A stretch of DNA of 64,000 bases from Spirodela intermedia. Taxonomy: Eukaryota > Streptophyta > Magnoliopsida > Alismatales > Araceae. Each line of letters opens with the position of its first letter. Position 1 is the first letter of the stretch. Positions 36,898 to 47,762 of this stretch are shown piece after piece. The notes under the pieces are model-generated. The model searched no databases. It was not told the DNA's origin and worked only from the letters and a program-made list of their open reading frames with translations. The position numbers were made by a program, and so were the translations under genes. Location: NCBI GenBank assembly GCA_902729315.2, contig LR746267.1, positions 8,994,924 to 9,058,923 of the forward strand. The letters run 5' to 3'.

Positions 36898-39256
36898 TTA
36901 TTATTTAACTACATGCATGCTCTTTATTCATTGGAAATATTTAACTATAGAATCTGCCCTCTTTACTGGGAAACATGGCCACATTGCAATAGCGCACTTG
37001 CCATTTTTATCATACAAGTTACGTCTTAATTTTATTTATCCTTGATCACCCCAACATCTTCCATATGAATTTTTTATCAGCCAATAATATTTTCCTCCTT
37101 CCTCGCCATATCCAACAATTGTCACTGCATGGTTCACTTGAGTAGTGCAAGAGCCATAACAAAGGCCCTATAGTTGTACAAGTGAGAATTCATAAATATT
37201 TATTTTATCTTCAGATTATGATGAGAAAATCTATTATATGAAGCTTCAATTGTAAAATTTTGAAATATTTTTCATCTATACAATAGTGTCACAATAATAT
37301 TTTAATTATTTAAAATACTATTCATTTTTACAAGAGATTTGTATAAATTGTAAACTAATTTATTAGAAAAAATAAAAACACAAATTTAAATCAGTGAAAA
37401 CTTTTGTATTATCTACCATAACCAAAACCAACGATATTTAAAACAGATTATAAAACTTGCACACTTTTGCAGAATTTTTGAAATAAATCTAGAATATACA
37501 ATTTATCTCACTTTAAATTAACATTGTCACATAACACATACAACATCTAGAAACATATGCTCATAAAGGAATTTAGAATGCAAAAATGTTATGTTCTTTA
37601 ATTGATATATCCTTTAATATTATGAACCAAATCCTGAAGAGCAAGTATATCAAGGTCATAAAATTTATCAACAAATAAGAGTTAAAATATTATTTCTCAT
37701 ACTCTTTTGTATAATTGAAATTGTCTTGAACTTGCATCCATAGTGGAAGCAATGGGCTGTCTGTTGACAATTTTTTTCAAAGCTTTCTACTCATTCCTTG
37801 GAGCCATTCCATATCCATCAATGGTGATGACTTGATCCTACAAATTTATGAATAAATTCATCAATATTAAGTCCAAATATCTTGAAAATTATTAAAAAAT
37901 AGAGAGTATACTCACTCTATTTATCTTGCATACTCCTTGGCATGCTTGATAAGGATAATTTGTATCAATGTCAATACCACGATTTCTTGTAATATACTTA
38001 TAAGCTTTACAAAGATAGCTAGGTTGACAACGAGTGTTTAACATGTCACAATCAACTAATTCTTGTTCATAAAGAGTAATTAGGTTTCATGTGACCATCA
38101 CACTTAAGCTTTCAATAGTAGCCACCGTGGTGAATGCCCAACAAGATTCTTTAAAATCACAAGAAGTAACCAAACATCATTTGAATTTTATTTTTATCAA
38201 AGTTTATAATGATAAATGATCATATATTGTAAGACATTGATTTATATGAAGAATCAAAACATGAATGTTTTGAAGGAACTCTTTTTTAAACATAATAAAA
38301 TTCAATGAATGATATAAAGCTTTTACTTATTCTATATTGTAGTTGTGAAAAATAATAAATTCGTTCATGATAGCACACTCAAGTTTCAATAAATACATCT
38401 CTCTTGTTATGTTGAAAACATTGCAATTATGCAGTGCATGTCTTTTTCAATTACTATTAGAGATGCATAATGTGATTTGAAACCTATAATATATATGGTA
38501 TGCATGCTAGCTTTGTACACCTAATTGTAAGAATAAAACTCATGATAAAATAATTCTAAGGTATAGTCATGATATAAAATCAAAATGTGCTTACTGATTT
38601 ATAAGGGAAAAGGGGTAAAGAAAATTTCAAGAAAAAATCTAAATATTCATCTAATTCATACCAAGTTAGCACAATTTCTATGTGAGTCTTGCAAGAAATA
38701 GACTTAATCTACAATACAATGATTATTTTTTTTACCACATGTAATGACAATCTCACATACAAACTTAGATGACTTTTCATCCAAGTGTAATATTCTGTGT
38801 GGAAATGATAAGTAAACTTATGACATGCTCCCTGATTTTTACATCATTGACAACACCATAATCCCTCCAATCCAATGATTTTTGTTGTTTCAATTGCCTC
38901 TCTAGTGGACACTCAACTATGACTTCACTCTCAAGCATGCCGCTCATATTGAGAGGAGACGAGACATAAAAATCGATATTCTTCATTAGAGAAATCAGTA
39001 AAGTGGTGAAGTCCCCGAGTAAATGAGTGGTTATTCTTGGGGTGCTTATGCTCATCAATGAACAAGAGGTTGCTTCTAAATATAGAAAACCTCTGGTCTC
39101 CCTCGACCAAATCATGGTACGATTTATCATGCTCAATTTTCCATTCTTCAAACAACCACTTGACCTCCTCCTCGCTTCTAAGTGATTCTATGACCCCATT
39201 GAGGTAAAGCAAAATAAAAGAAGGTTGAAGGTGATCCCAACAACAAGTGAACCCAT
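36898..39256 (-). pseudogene. Papain-family (C1A) cysteine protease pseudogene 1
   Basis: Four exons recognisable by homology to the other copies: exon 1 about 39256-38805, exon 2 38148-37916, exon 3 37838-37703, exon 4 37167 to about 36898. Exon 1 carries a hydrophobic signal peptide from ATG 39256 (MGSLVVGITFNLLLF), the I29 propeptide (EEVKWLFEEWKIEHDKSYHD) and the start of the mature domain (SLDWRDYGVV). The catalytic region QSCWAF opens exon 2; [11 protein letters not shown] and WLIKNSYG (His and Asn) are in exon 4. Damage: frameshifts in exon 1 near 39195, 38975 and 38830; exon 1 donor changed from GT to AT; TGA at 38089-38087 in exon 2; one-base insertion in exon 3 (136 instead of 135 bp); TAA at 37038-37036 in exon 4. 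It cannot make a protease. Confidence 0.88.
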
Positions 39257-39329
39257 TGCAATCTCCCTTTACCTTTGGCCCTTTCTCAACTCTCTCCATA
39301 TAATTATGAGAAGAGAGCTAAGAAAGTGA

Positions 39330-40360
39330 ACATAACAAAAGGATGATAGAAGAATCCAGGGGAGGGGTAGGATGTGGTGATGGCTTACGTAAGCTCGTGT
39401 ATATATTTATATAATGTATAGTACCATGATAAAAATGAAATTATTATGATTCACATCACAAGCAGATGTGAGGATTCAACATTTATAATTGGGTTCATAG
39501 TTAATGATGTATCCACTCATCATTAGAATTAGCAAGTGTGGGGAGGGGGGCAAAAACGTTTTAAACATTATTTTTTTTGAAAAAAACTTAGGTGGTGAAA
39601 ATACCAATGACATTATTGCATGGAAGATATATGATGAAGTTTAGTTATTTGATTGGTATATATATCACTAACTTCTCAAGTTTTTAAAATCCAATATTTC
39701 TCAAATGAAATAAATTAAAATAAGCTAATTACAGAACTATGCAATTATTACATTTTAGCATGAATTAATCATTTATCCCTACAAGACATTGAATTAAGGG
39801 ATAAGTCCCAAATCATTTCACCTCTCAAGTCTCTCGGCTTATATGCTTGCTGGGTACAATAGTATTTTGATAAAAATTAACTCCACTCTCCGTAAGGAAC
39901 ATAAGGATTTGGACAATTTCTGTTGGTTAACTTGAGAGATATATTTCTTAATTTAAGGGTACCACAACAACATGTGAAACCATGAAATTATTGTGAGACA
40001 ATCCAAGCAGATGTGAGGATTCAACAATTTATTATTGAGTTAGATAATAAATGTCATGTTCACTCATTGTTGGAGAAAAATAAATGTGTGAGGGAGACCA
40101 AAACGTTCAAGGCATTATTTTTAGAAAAACTTAGACTAATGCATGGAAGACATTAGGATGAATCTTTCTTATTTTAGTGGCATCCGAAGCCCACCTTAAT
40201 CCATTCTTGGAGGGTCTGGCACTTATTCCGGCCCTCTATTTACATAGCGATAGATATAATATCTTATACAGTTTTAAAATCCAATATTTTGCACGTGAAA
40301 TAAAAGAAAAGAAAAGAAAATAATTAAAAAATCGTGTGATTATTAAATTTTATGAATACT
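39330..40360. repeat. Protease upstream region with an internal direct duplication
   Basis: 39340-39965 aligns with the sequence upstream of protease pseudogene 4 (62860-63470) over about 600 bp (shared landmarks: AAGCAGATGTGAGGATTCAACA, TTTTTAAAATCCAATATTT, GCAATTATTACATTTTAG). A second, more diverged copy of the first half follows directly at 39960-40290, giving two tandem promoter-like units. The second unit has an extra segment around 40170-40250 not in the first. Confidence 0.75.
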
Positions 40361-40619
40361 TGTGTTCGGTCCCGATGAACTATCATGTTTAAGGAAATGT
40401 CCCACGTGGCCTCAAGTTAACCAATAAGAATATCGTTCTGAATATTCTACTCCTTTCGGAGAATGGCATTATATTTTCTTCATGGATGGAGAGAGGAAAC
40501 CCGGCGGCAGTTGTAGGAGCAAGAGAGAGGGACGGTGGCACTGGGAGGGGTGTGGTAGAGGGACGGTGATGCGAGCAAGTCGGAAATAGGTAGTTAGGTC
40601 ATGTAATGCTTGGGGGGCC
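40361..40619. other. Spacer between duplicated blocks
   Basis: GA-rich, moderately GC-rich DNA leading into the duplicated block. No gene seen. Confidence 0.4.
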
Positions 40620-41942
40620 TGAAAGAGGGGCGATGATACCGGTTGCCAGGAGCTGATGGAGAGTTAAGAGAATAGGCAAACGCGTCTAAGTGAGTAAAAG
40701 GAGGCTTGACCGAACTCGTCTCTCCCATTTCCTGTGGAGATCCGAATTTCCTCGCCCCCCCTCAAGCCACTGAGAGGCCAAATCGGTCACCAATCCTCTC
40801 TCTCTCTCTCGCCCGCTCTCGCTGTCTCTATTTCTTCGGTCTCTTCCTCAATTCTCTCTAACGTAATCCGTAATCCGTGACGAACTATGAAGGGGAGTAC
40901 TCTTGCCATTCGGGCTATGTAAGTCCCACCGATCCGCTTGAGCAGGTTCAGCTGAATCTCCGAATGGCTGACGAGCGGAGGAGCTGGAAGAGCCCGTCGT
41001 CACCTCCCCACCTTTCCAGGTAGGAAACGTGGGCTCTTCGAAACTCACCCGCTCACCGCCGCAATCACCTCATGTCGACCGAGTCCTCTCTCGCTGTGTG
41101 TGGGCAACGCCTTGACACGCTCTGCGTACCGTCATTGCTCTCCTCTCTCCTTTCCCTCTCCCTCTCTCGGTGATTGTCGGGCTTGTCCAAGCCATCTCTT
41201 TTCCCCGCGTCACATGGAGAGGCGGACCAGGAGGAGGAACAACCTTATCATTTACGAGGAAGGGCAGACATCCTCCCCAATCTACCCATGTGGGTGAGCG
41301 GTCAGACCGCATGAAATTCCCCGTCCGCAGAGAACATCTCTGAACGGGTAATAAATACGAGGAGACCACGCCGCCCACTCGTCCCGTGCGCGCCGAGTTT
41401 TGCGCGAGCGAACGGGCACGGCGCTGGGGCCGAGAGCCGGCCGGCCGTGTTGCGGTCAGCTCTTGTTTCCTCGACTCCATATCTCATTGTCAGTCCCCAA
41501 ATTCTATCGATTCGCATAGAGTACCTGGATCAACAAATGATGATGACGGCGACAGTGGAGCAAGCGACCTGAGTGGCTTTAGGTCCTTACAAATGAGAAA
41601 AGCTCTTAGAGGCTTCACGGTCGTAGGCAACCAAGACTCAACTTCTATCGGCATTATGACTTGCTCCCTGAGGAGTGTAGCTAGATGAGTAAATAAGCCC
41701 TTGATGCGTTGCCGAAGGCGATGAAATCAGGGAAGTTGGCGCACATAGGAGGTGAAGTGAAAGAAAAGGCTGTGGGTATCGGATTAGGGAACGTTGAGAA
41801 TATTTTATGAACTCCCCCGCTCTTCATATTTCTTGATTCTCTACTTAAGAAAATAATGATGATTAATTTATCTTGTTATCATTAATATTTGCCAAGCCTA
41901 CTAGCATCAGCTCAGAGGATGAAACCCGGAAAGGGACTCTCG

Positions 41943-41944
<2 letters not shown>

Positions 41945-41982
<38 letters not shown>
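41945..41982. repeat. (GA)n microsatellite
   Basis: About 38 bp of GA repeat at the junction where copy A resumes homology with copy B; copy B has only a short GA-rich stretch here (59318-59335). Confidence 0.95.
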
Positions 41983-41985
<3 letters not shown>

Positions 41986-42210
41986 TCTTTGGAGTAAACT
42001 GAGGTTGGGTCGGGATGTCAATATGAATAGAAGTCTGACAGGCTGAATCAATCCACACTTTCAGTGTGCTCAGAATCAAGGAATGGAATCAGCTAAGAAT
42101 GAGGTCAAAACCAATCAGCTAATACCAGTTGAATCAGAACTATGCTTTGAACGAAATGCACGGGCTGAGATGTAACTTTCACAGCGCAAGTCCACCACTG
42201 GGAGAATCAT

Positions 42211-43931
42211 TGACGGGGATCTCAAAGAAATGGACCACCACCCATGTCTTCAACGCTCCAAACCCACCCCCAATAAGGATGAATTTATGTCCAGAAGTTA
42301 TAGATAACCTCATGTGATCTAAGAACAGGGGAAGAGAAGATGAAGATCGATTGAGGTTTACCTCGTATCGATCTGCAAGGAGAGGCTGTTAGGGTTGTTC
42401 GCTCCGCAAAGGGAGGCCGTGATCCCGCGACATCATGATATCCGCCGACCGTTATCCAGCAACATCATCATATCCGCCGCCGCCACCGCCACCGCCACCG
42501 CCGCCCACCGTTTGGCGTCCATCAGCCACCGCCAGCCGCGAGCACCGTCCGCCGCTCACCAACCACTTATCACCGTCCCCAGCCCGTTACCCCGCCGTCC
42601 TTCGCCCTACATCTACCATCCAGCACCGTCGCTATCTACTTCCGCCGCCTCTTCCGCCGCCTCTGCCGCCGCCATCGACCATTGACACCGCCCGCGACCG
42701 CCAACACCACCTAGGGCACGATTCATGTCGTCGCCGCCGTCTCGAACCATTGCCACCGTCATCAGCCCCCCCGTCACTGTTTCACAGCCACCGTACTTCC
42801 ACTACATTGTCTTCGCCGGTGTTCCATCGCCGGACCCGCCGCCACCGCCGCCCGTCTCCCCTCTTCGCCGCCACCTGCTTCTTCCGTTTCGGGCGATCTC
42901 TCGTTCCCGCCCCCACGGGTTGGGGTTTTGTCCACCGGTTGGTGATCCCGGATCCGTCCGGCCCGATAGCCCACATTCGGTCTGCCAACTCAGCCCTGAA
43001 CCGCAAAATCCGAGACAGCCACTTCGCTGGCTCGAACCATACCTGGTCACCTGGTCCGCACCAGCCCACCTCACGAGGTCGTACTACTCCGTACGGCCTT
43101 GTCTGGAGCAACTACGGATCCAGCGGCCCGAGCCAATCTGGACCGTCTGGTCTGTGCCAACCCGCTCTGCAGGCCCGGGCCACTCCGGACCCCTTGGTCT
43201 GAACCAACGCACCTCGCTGACCAGAGCCACTCTAGACCGCTTGGTCCATGCTAAGCACCTCGCTGGCCTGAGTCATTTCAGACCACCTGCTCCACACAAG
43301 CCCAACCCCATAAACCGAGCTAGTGGTCAACGGTAAACTACAAGGTCAAAGGTCAACGAATGGTCGAGTCAACAGAAGGAATAAATGGCCAAACGTTGGT
43401 AAACTTTAAGTAATTGAGGTTTATCTTCAACATGTGCTGCTCCTCCACATGTATGTCACTCATCCTAGTGACAAGGTTATAAGTGAGCCCTCTTTCTTTT
43501 TAGTTTGAGTATTTGTATTCATTTTATTCATTATTTCTCCAAATTGTTGTTGAGTGACCCATGATTAGGTCCACTTATCTCTATAGATGGTGGTGATTGT
43601 ATAGGAAGAAGCCATTTAATTTTCAGCTAGTTGATTTATTGATAGTGGAGCGCCTTAATATCTGACAATTTTGTTTATCACATAAATCCTTGTATCAAAT
43701 ATTATTAGAAATCACTTAATTTAACCCTAGTAAACTCTCCTAAAGTTTTAGATCTATTGTCAAATTTGTTCAAAGATACTTGTCTAGGGTTAGTTTAGTC
43801 ATTTTTCATCTCATTGTGCATCAATCATAGTTTAGTAGTTGAAGTTTAGCTTCAATTTAAGCTACTATGAATCCTCTTTCTTCAATTTAATATGTTATTA
43901 GTTTGATCAGTTTTCATCTCGCCCCACATCA
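42211..43931. mobile_element. Probable solo LTR (1721 bp) with 5-bp target duplication
   Basis: Copy A of the segmental duplication is interrupted here relative to copy B, which shows the empty site near 59570-59588. The insertion begins TGACGGGGAT and ends CCCACATCA (TG...CA ends) and is flanked by ATCAT at 42206-42210 and 43932-43936. Removing it plus one ATCAT gives an 18-base join that aligns without gaps to copy B. TG...CA with a 5-bp duplication is the signature of LTR retrotransposons, and absence of internal gag/pol suggests a solo LTR. The interior is GC-rich from 42390 to 43320 with CCGCCACCG runs and a tandem 47-bp repeat; the 3' part is AT-rich. Orientation is not known. Confidence 0.75.
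43034..43310. repeat. 47-bp tandem repeat inside the putative LTR
   Basis: Six diverged units begin near 43034, 43081, 43130, 43177, 43224 and 43270. The clearest share GAGCCACTC.GGACC.CTTGGTC, then a CCAA-like link and CACCTCGCTG.CC. Confidence 0.75.
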
Positions 43932-44310
43932 ATCATAGAGCACATACCACCTCTTTGACTAGACAACTAACCTCTGAGAACCCAAGCATTCATTTCCTAT
44001 CTATTTCCAATCATCAGCCTCATAATTAAATCATACCTCATGGTGTAGCATATGGTTATGCTTGTGATGAAGCAAATGAAGGCTAAAGGCACTTTTAGAT
44101 TCATAAAGGGACTTGCAATCATAGGAAGCAACTCCAACTTTAAAGAACTAGAGGATTTCATTTGTGAGTGGAGAGATTGATCTCTCAAGAATGAAGAGAA
44201 TAATAGATGAATACCTCAATGAGCCACATAGGTTCACTGAGTTCTCCAACACTGGCTGAATGATTGAAGACAATCTTGGCACCGTTATGCTTAAATTTCA
44301 GCCAATTCAA

Positions 44311-44324
44311 GGGGGGGGGGGGGG
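44311..44324. repeat. Poly(G) run, 14 bases
   Basis: Fourteen consecutive G in the 3' flank of protease pseudogene 2; copy B has GAGAGGGTGGTG at the same place (about 59946-59955). Confidence 0.95.
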
Positions 44325-44748
44325 TTGCCTTCCATAATAATTATTTACCACAATCTTCCCATAGTCAATCTTAGATACAATGACTTGGAATCATAATGCA
44401 TTTAGGTAAAGGGATATGAAGAGAATCAATGTTTACATGTTAAGAACTGATACAATTTATGTTGAAGATTTAATATTTACCACAAATAATTTTCCTTTCC
44501 TTATTTCATGAAGGGCAAAAGAAGACAATGATCAGACATATTTCTAAGCATTGCCCTTACAAGCTTACAATAGCCATATTTATTTCATGAGAAGCAAAAT
44601 AGAAACAAACTTGGTACAATTTGTAATTTTCACTTATTAAAGATTAAGACACACACATGTAACATATGAAAGAGTAACAAATTCTTATACCATTTATTAT
44701 CTTATTTAGTAAAAGCATCCACACTCATAATTCACTATAATTATTAGC

Positions 44749-44997
44749 TTATGTGATAAATAGTGATCTATATGAATTTGGAGTATGGTGTTTTATTTGA
44801 TAAAATGTTTGCATTGAAATACCACACTTGCCTTCTTTGTCATAGATATTGCATCTCAATTTCATATATCCTTGTTCACCCCAACGTATCCCATAAGAAT
44901 TTTTTATCAACCAATTTTTTTCTCCTTCTTCTAAACCATAACTCACAATAGTTACAGCATGGTTCACTTGAGTTGTGCAAGAGCCATTGAAAACACC
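44749..44997 (-). pseudogene. Cysteine protease pseudogene 2: only exon 4 remains
   Basis: Eighty-two codons plus stop, matching exon 4 of the other copies (GVFNGSCTTQ at the start, NHAVTIVSYG with the catalytic His, [16 protein letters not shown] with the catalytic Asn). The exon itself is open and its acceptor (TAG at 45000-44998) is intact. Upstream, intron 3 continues to about 45230 and then joins directly to sequence equivalent to the 5' UTR and promoter of copy 4 (62765 onward), so exons 1-3 including the catalytic Cys are deleted. Homology with copy 4 continues on both sides. Confidence 0.9.
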
Positions 44998-45480
44998 CTA
45001 CAAATCAAGAAATTACGCATTAGTGGTTATTCTCAGCTACTACTATAATATCTAAGATGCCCATTAGTCTAAAATTATTTAAAATGAGTGTTCATGATTT
45101 TCATAAGATTTAGGTTAGTCTAAAGTTAATATATTAGACAAAATAAAATAAATATTTAAATAAATGAAACTTTTTTTTTACTATTGTTGTAATGATAATA
45201 ATGAAACTATATTTTAAAAATTAGACACTTTCCTAATCTCCATATGAAATTTTCCCTTTCCTAACTTCCTTCATATAATAATGAAAATAGAGGAAAGGAG
45301 ATGAAAATGAAACAAGGGAAAGAGAGATAATTGAGGTGAAGGGTATCTATGCTCAAGTGTGGCGATTGCTTATTTAAGCTCATGTGAATATGTTTATATA
45401 GTGTGCACCAGCATGATAAATATGAAATTATTGTGATTCACGTCACAAGCAGATGTGAAAATTCAACATATTATGATGGA

Positions 45481-46012
45481 GTTGATAATAAATGGTGTTC
45501 GCGCATTCCCAGTAAAAAAAAAAAGGCGCTGGAGAGGGGACCAAAACGTTGGCGGCAGAAGAATGATGGTGTCGGCAGTTGGGAGCATGTGGAGAGGCCA
45601 TGTGGCCTTGAAGGGGGACGTTCTGAGCGTGGGATTGCAGCACATGCATGTGGGGACGAGGAGAGGTCTTTCAATGGTCGCGGGGCGACAGATGGATGAT
45701 GATGAGGGTAGTTGGGAGCAGCACACGCATGTTGGGATAATGAGAGAGATGTGGCGGCACTTGAGATAAGCAACGTAATGGATAGAGGGGGGGGGTCTGC
45801 TTTTGTTCTGCTTAAAAAGGGTTTGGTTGTTATTTTTTTAAAAAAGCCCAATTTGAGTTAATACGGTCAGATTTTTCATTATTGAGAACGATAACAGGTG
45901 CACAAGTTCTTTGTTTGGGGTTCCCTACAATGACATGTGAGAAGACAGGAGACTTATCCCAAAATCTTGTGATATTTTGAGACTTGAACCTAGTTAATCA
46001 TAAATTTTAAGA
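45481..46012. other. GC-rich segment upstream of pseudogene 2
   Basis: About 45530-45790 is GC-rich with several overlapping open frames on both strands and none recognisable; the sequence returns to AT-rich beyond 45830. A run of 10 or more A lies at about 45516-45526. Confidence 0.4.
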
Positions 46013-46026
46013 ATGAGAGTGAGGGG

Positions 46027-46193
46027 GGAGAGAGAGAGAGAGAGAGCATCTCTAACTCACTCACTCACGCTCTCTCCCTCCCTCTCTCTCTCGCTCTCTC
46101 TCGCTCTCGCTCACGCTCTCTCTCTCTCTCTCTCTCTCTCTCGCTCACGCTCTCTCTCTCTCTCTCTCTCTCGCTCACGCTGCCTCCCTCCCT

Positions 46194-46237
<44 letters not shown>

Positions 46238-46256
46238 CTCGCTGTCCCCCCCCTCC

Positions 46257-46310
<54 letters not shown>

Positions 46311-46370
46311 CGCTCACACTGTCTTCCTCCCTCTCTCTCTCTCTCTCTCGCTCACGCTCTCTCCCCCTCT
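46027..46370. repeat. Compound (CT)n array interrupted by CGCTCACGCT motifs
   Basis: About 340 bp of CT repeat on the plus strand, broken at intervals by CGCTCACGCT, CGCTCTCGCT and CCTCCCTCCC segments, after a short GA run at 46027-46046. Open frames on both strands here are consequences of the repeat. Confidence 0.95.
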
Positions 46371-47427
46371 CTTTCTGGGAGTCCATTCTTCTACTTTCTG
46401 TTTCTCTGATAGATTGTGCTAACCACGATAGTGTAATCGGAAGCATAATCTGGGCTACGTCGACACCACACGGTGTTAGTTCGTTCAGCTCCTTAATGGC
46501 CAGGACAAATGATAGACGTCATCCCAATTACCACGCCCCCTCGCAGAAGTAAGAAATGGCCAAGGGGAAAAATTGAGTGTGTGAGGAACGGAAAAAGGGG
46601 GAAACCAAGGGTATGAAATCCGTAGGGAAACTGGTAGAGGAGAAGCTTACCACCAGAGCCACCTCAGCAACAGCAGTGGTGTTATCTATACTAGCCCTGT
46701 TTTCGGAGAACTTGTCCCAGACGATCTAGCAGCACTGGTATGGCCTGTATTTACTTACTCTTTCACCAAGCTCATAATCTCTTGATAGTGACTGATGTTG
46801 AGCCAGGTTTTCAGTAGAGGCAATGCAATTGCTTCTTTCCCTCTACTGAGAACTAAATCACTCATCAACCGTCCCCTCCGTAGCAAATTCTGGCTTATGC
46901 ATCCTCGTCTGCTTTCCCTTACTTCCTCTCACTCTCCCTTGTCAATTTCAAGCATCATAGAGGATATGTTCATCAAAATCCAAAAATAAAACAAAGCACC
47001 ACGAGGCAATACACTAAAGCCACGAACTGTCCTAATCTGGAAGCGGCAAACAAATCCCGTCACCTAAGAACCTGGAACATAAGAAGTGGAACGACGCTAG
47101 ACCTGTACCCAATCAACTTATTTTCCATTGTATACATGATCTTGCCATATCGATGCGTCATGCATTAGCGAATTCATATTTTGGAAACTAATTAAAAAAA
47201 TGATAATTTTTTTTATCTATTTTACGTTCCTAGTTCCTCTGTGATATTTCATACATGGTTCTCTCTTCCTTCTCTCAATTTCTATTTTTTTCGTTCGATG
47301 TATGTGTCGTTGTCCTTGTATAGGACTAGCATGGGGCATAACATGCTACATTGCATCTTTATTGTTCAACCTTTATAAAGTCATTGGATAGCCATTATTT
47401 AAACTGAAATTGAGATAGTCGACCAGA

Positions 47428-47434
<7 letters not shown>
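46371..47434. other. Intergenic DNA, partly mitochondria-like
   Basis: 46620-47100 has balanced base composition and a texture unlike its AT-rich surroundings. It could be another organelle-derived piece, but no gene was recognised. 47180-47400 is AT-rich. Confidence 0.3.

Positions 47435-47485
<51 letters not shown>
47435..47485. repeat. (GA)n microsatellite
   Basis: About 51 bp of perfect GA repeat. Confidence 0.95.
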
Positions 47486-47487
<2 letters not shown>

Positions 47488-47762
47488 CTTGAATTCCAAC
47501 AGCTTATACAATTAATCATCTTACGTTATATTTAAGTGATACTCACTTTTTTATCACAGACATAGGCAAAGAACGTTAGATATAATGGAAGGGATGCCAT
47601 TTTCTCTTCGACGTTAAATCAAGTTCGTCAAAGTATAAGTTTCAGACTAGGTAAAGCATTTATCCAGTTTATTTCTTAAAATTGTTTATAGTTCGTGGAG
47701 CACACGTATGCAATAAAGTCTCATCCCACTTTATCATATAGTAAAAAGCGCACTTCCACGCA

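Larger units (their letters stand above)
40620..45480. repeat. Segmental duplication, copy A
   Basis: Aligns in order with copy B at 58650-62990: 40620-41285 with 58650-59270, 41985-42205 with 59345-59575, 43932-45230 with 59588-60925, and 45260-45480 with 62765-62990. Extra in A: about 650 bp at 41290-41940 and the 1721-bp insertion 42211-43931. Missing in A: protease exons 1-3. The block between 40840 and 41290 is well conserved (for example GAACTATGAAGGGGAG, CAGGTAGGAAACGT, GAGGAACAACCTTATCATTTA), but I do not recognise a gene in it on either strand. Confidence 0.85.

Noticed and set aside
42435-43202. 255-codon proline/histidine-rich open frame
   Set aside because: Lies inside the putative solo LTR, is built on CCGCCACCG and 47-bp repeats, and a second frame over the same DNA is equally open.
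46013-46552. 179-codon Ser/Leu repeat open frame and its antisense Glu/Arg frame
   Set aside because: Direct translation of the (CT)n microsatellite.
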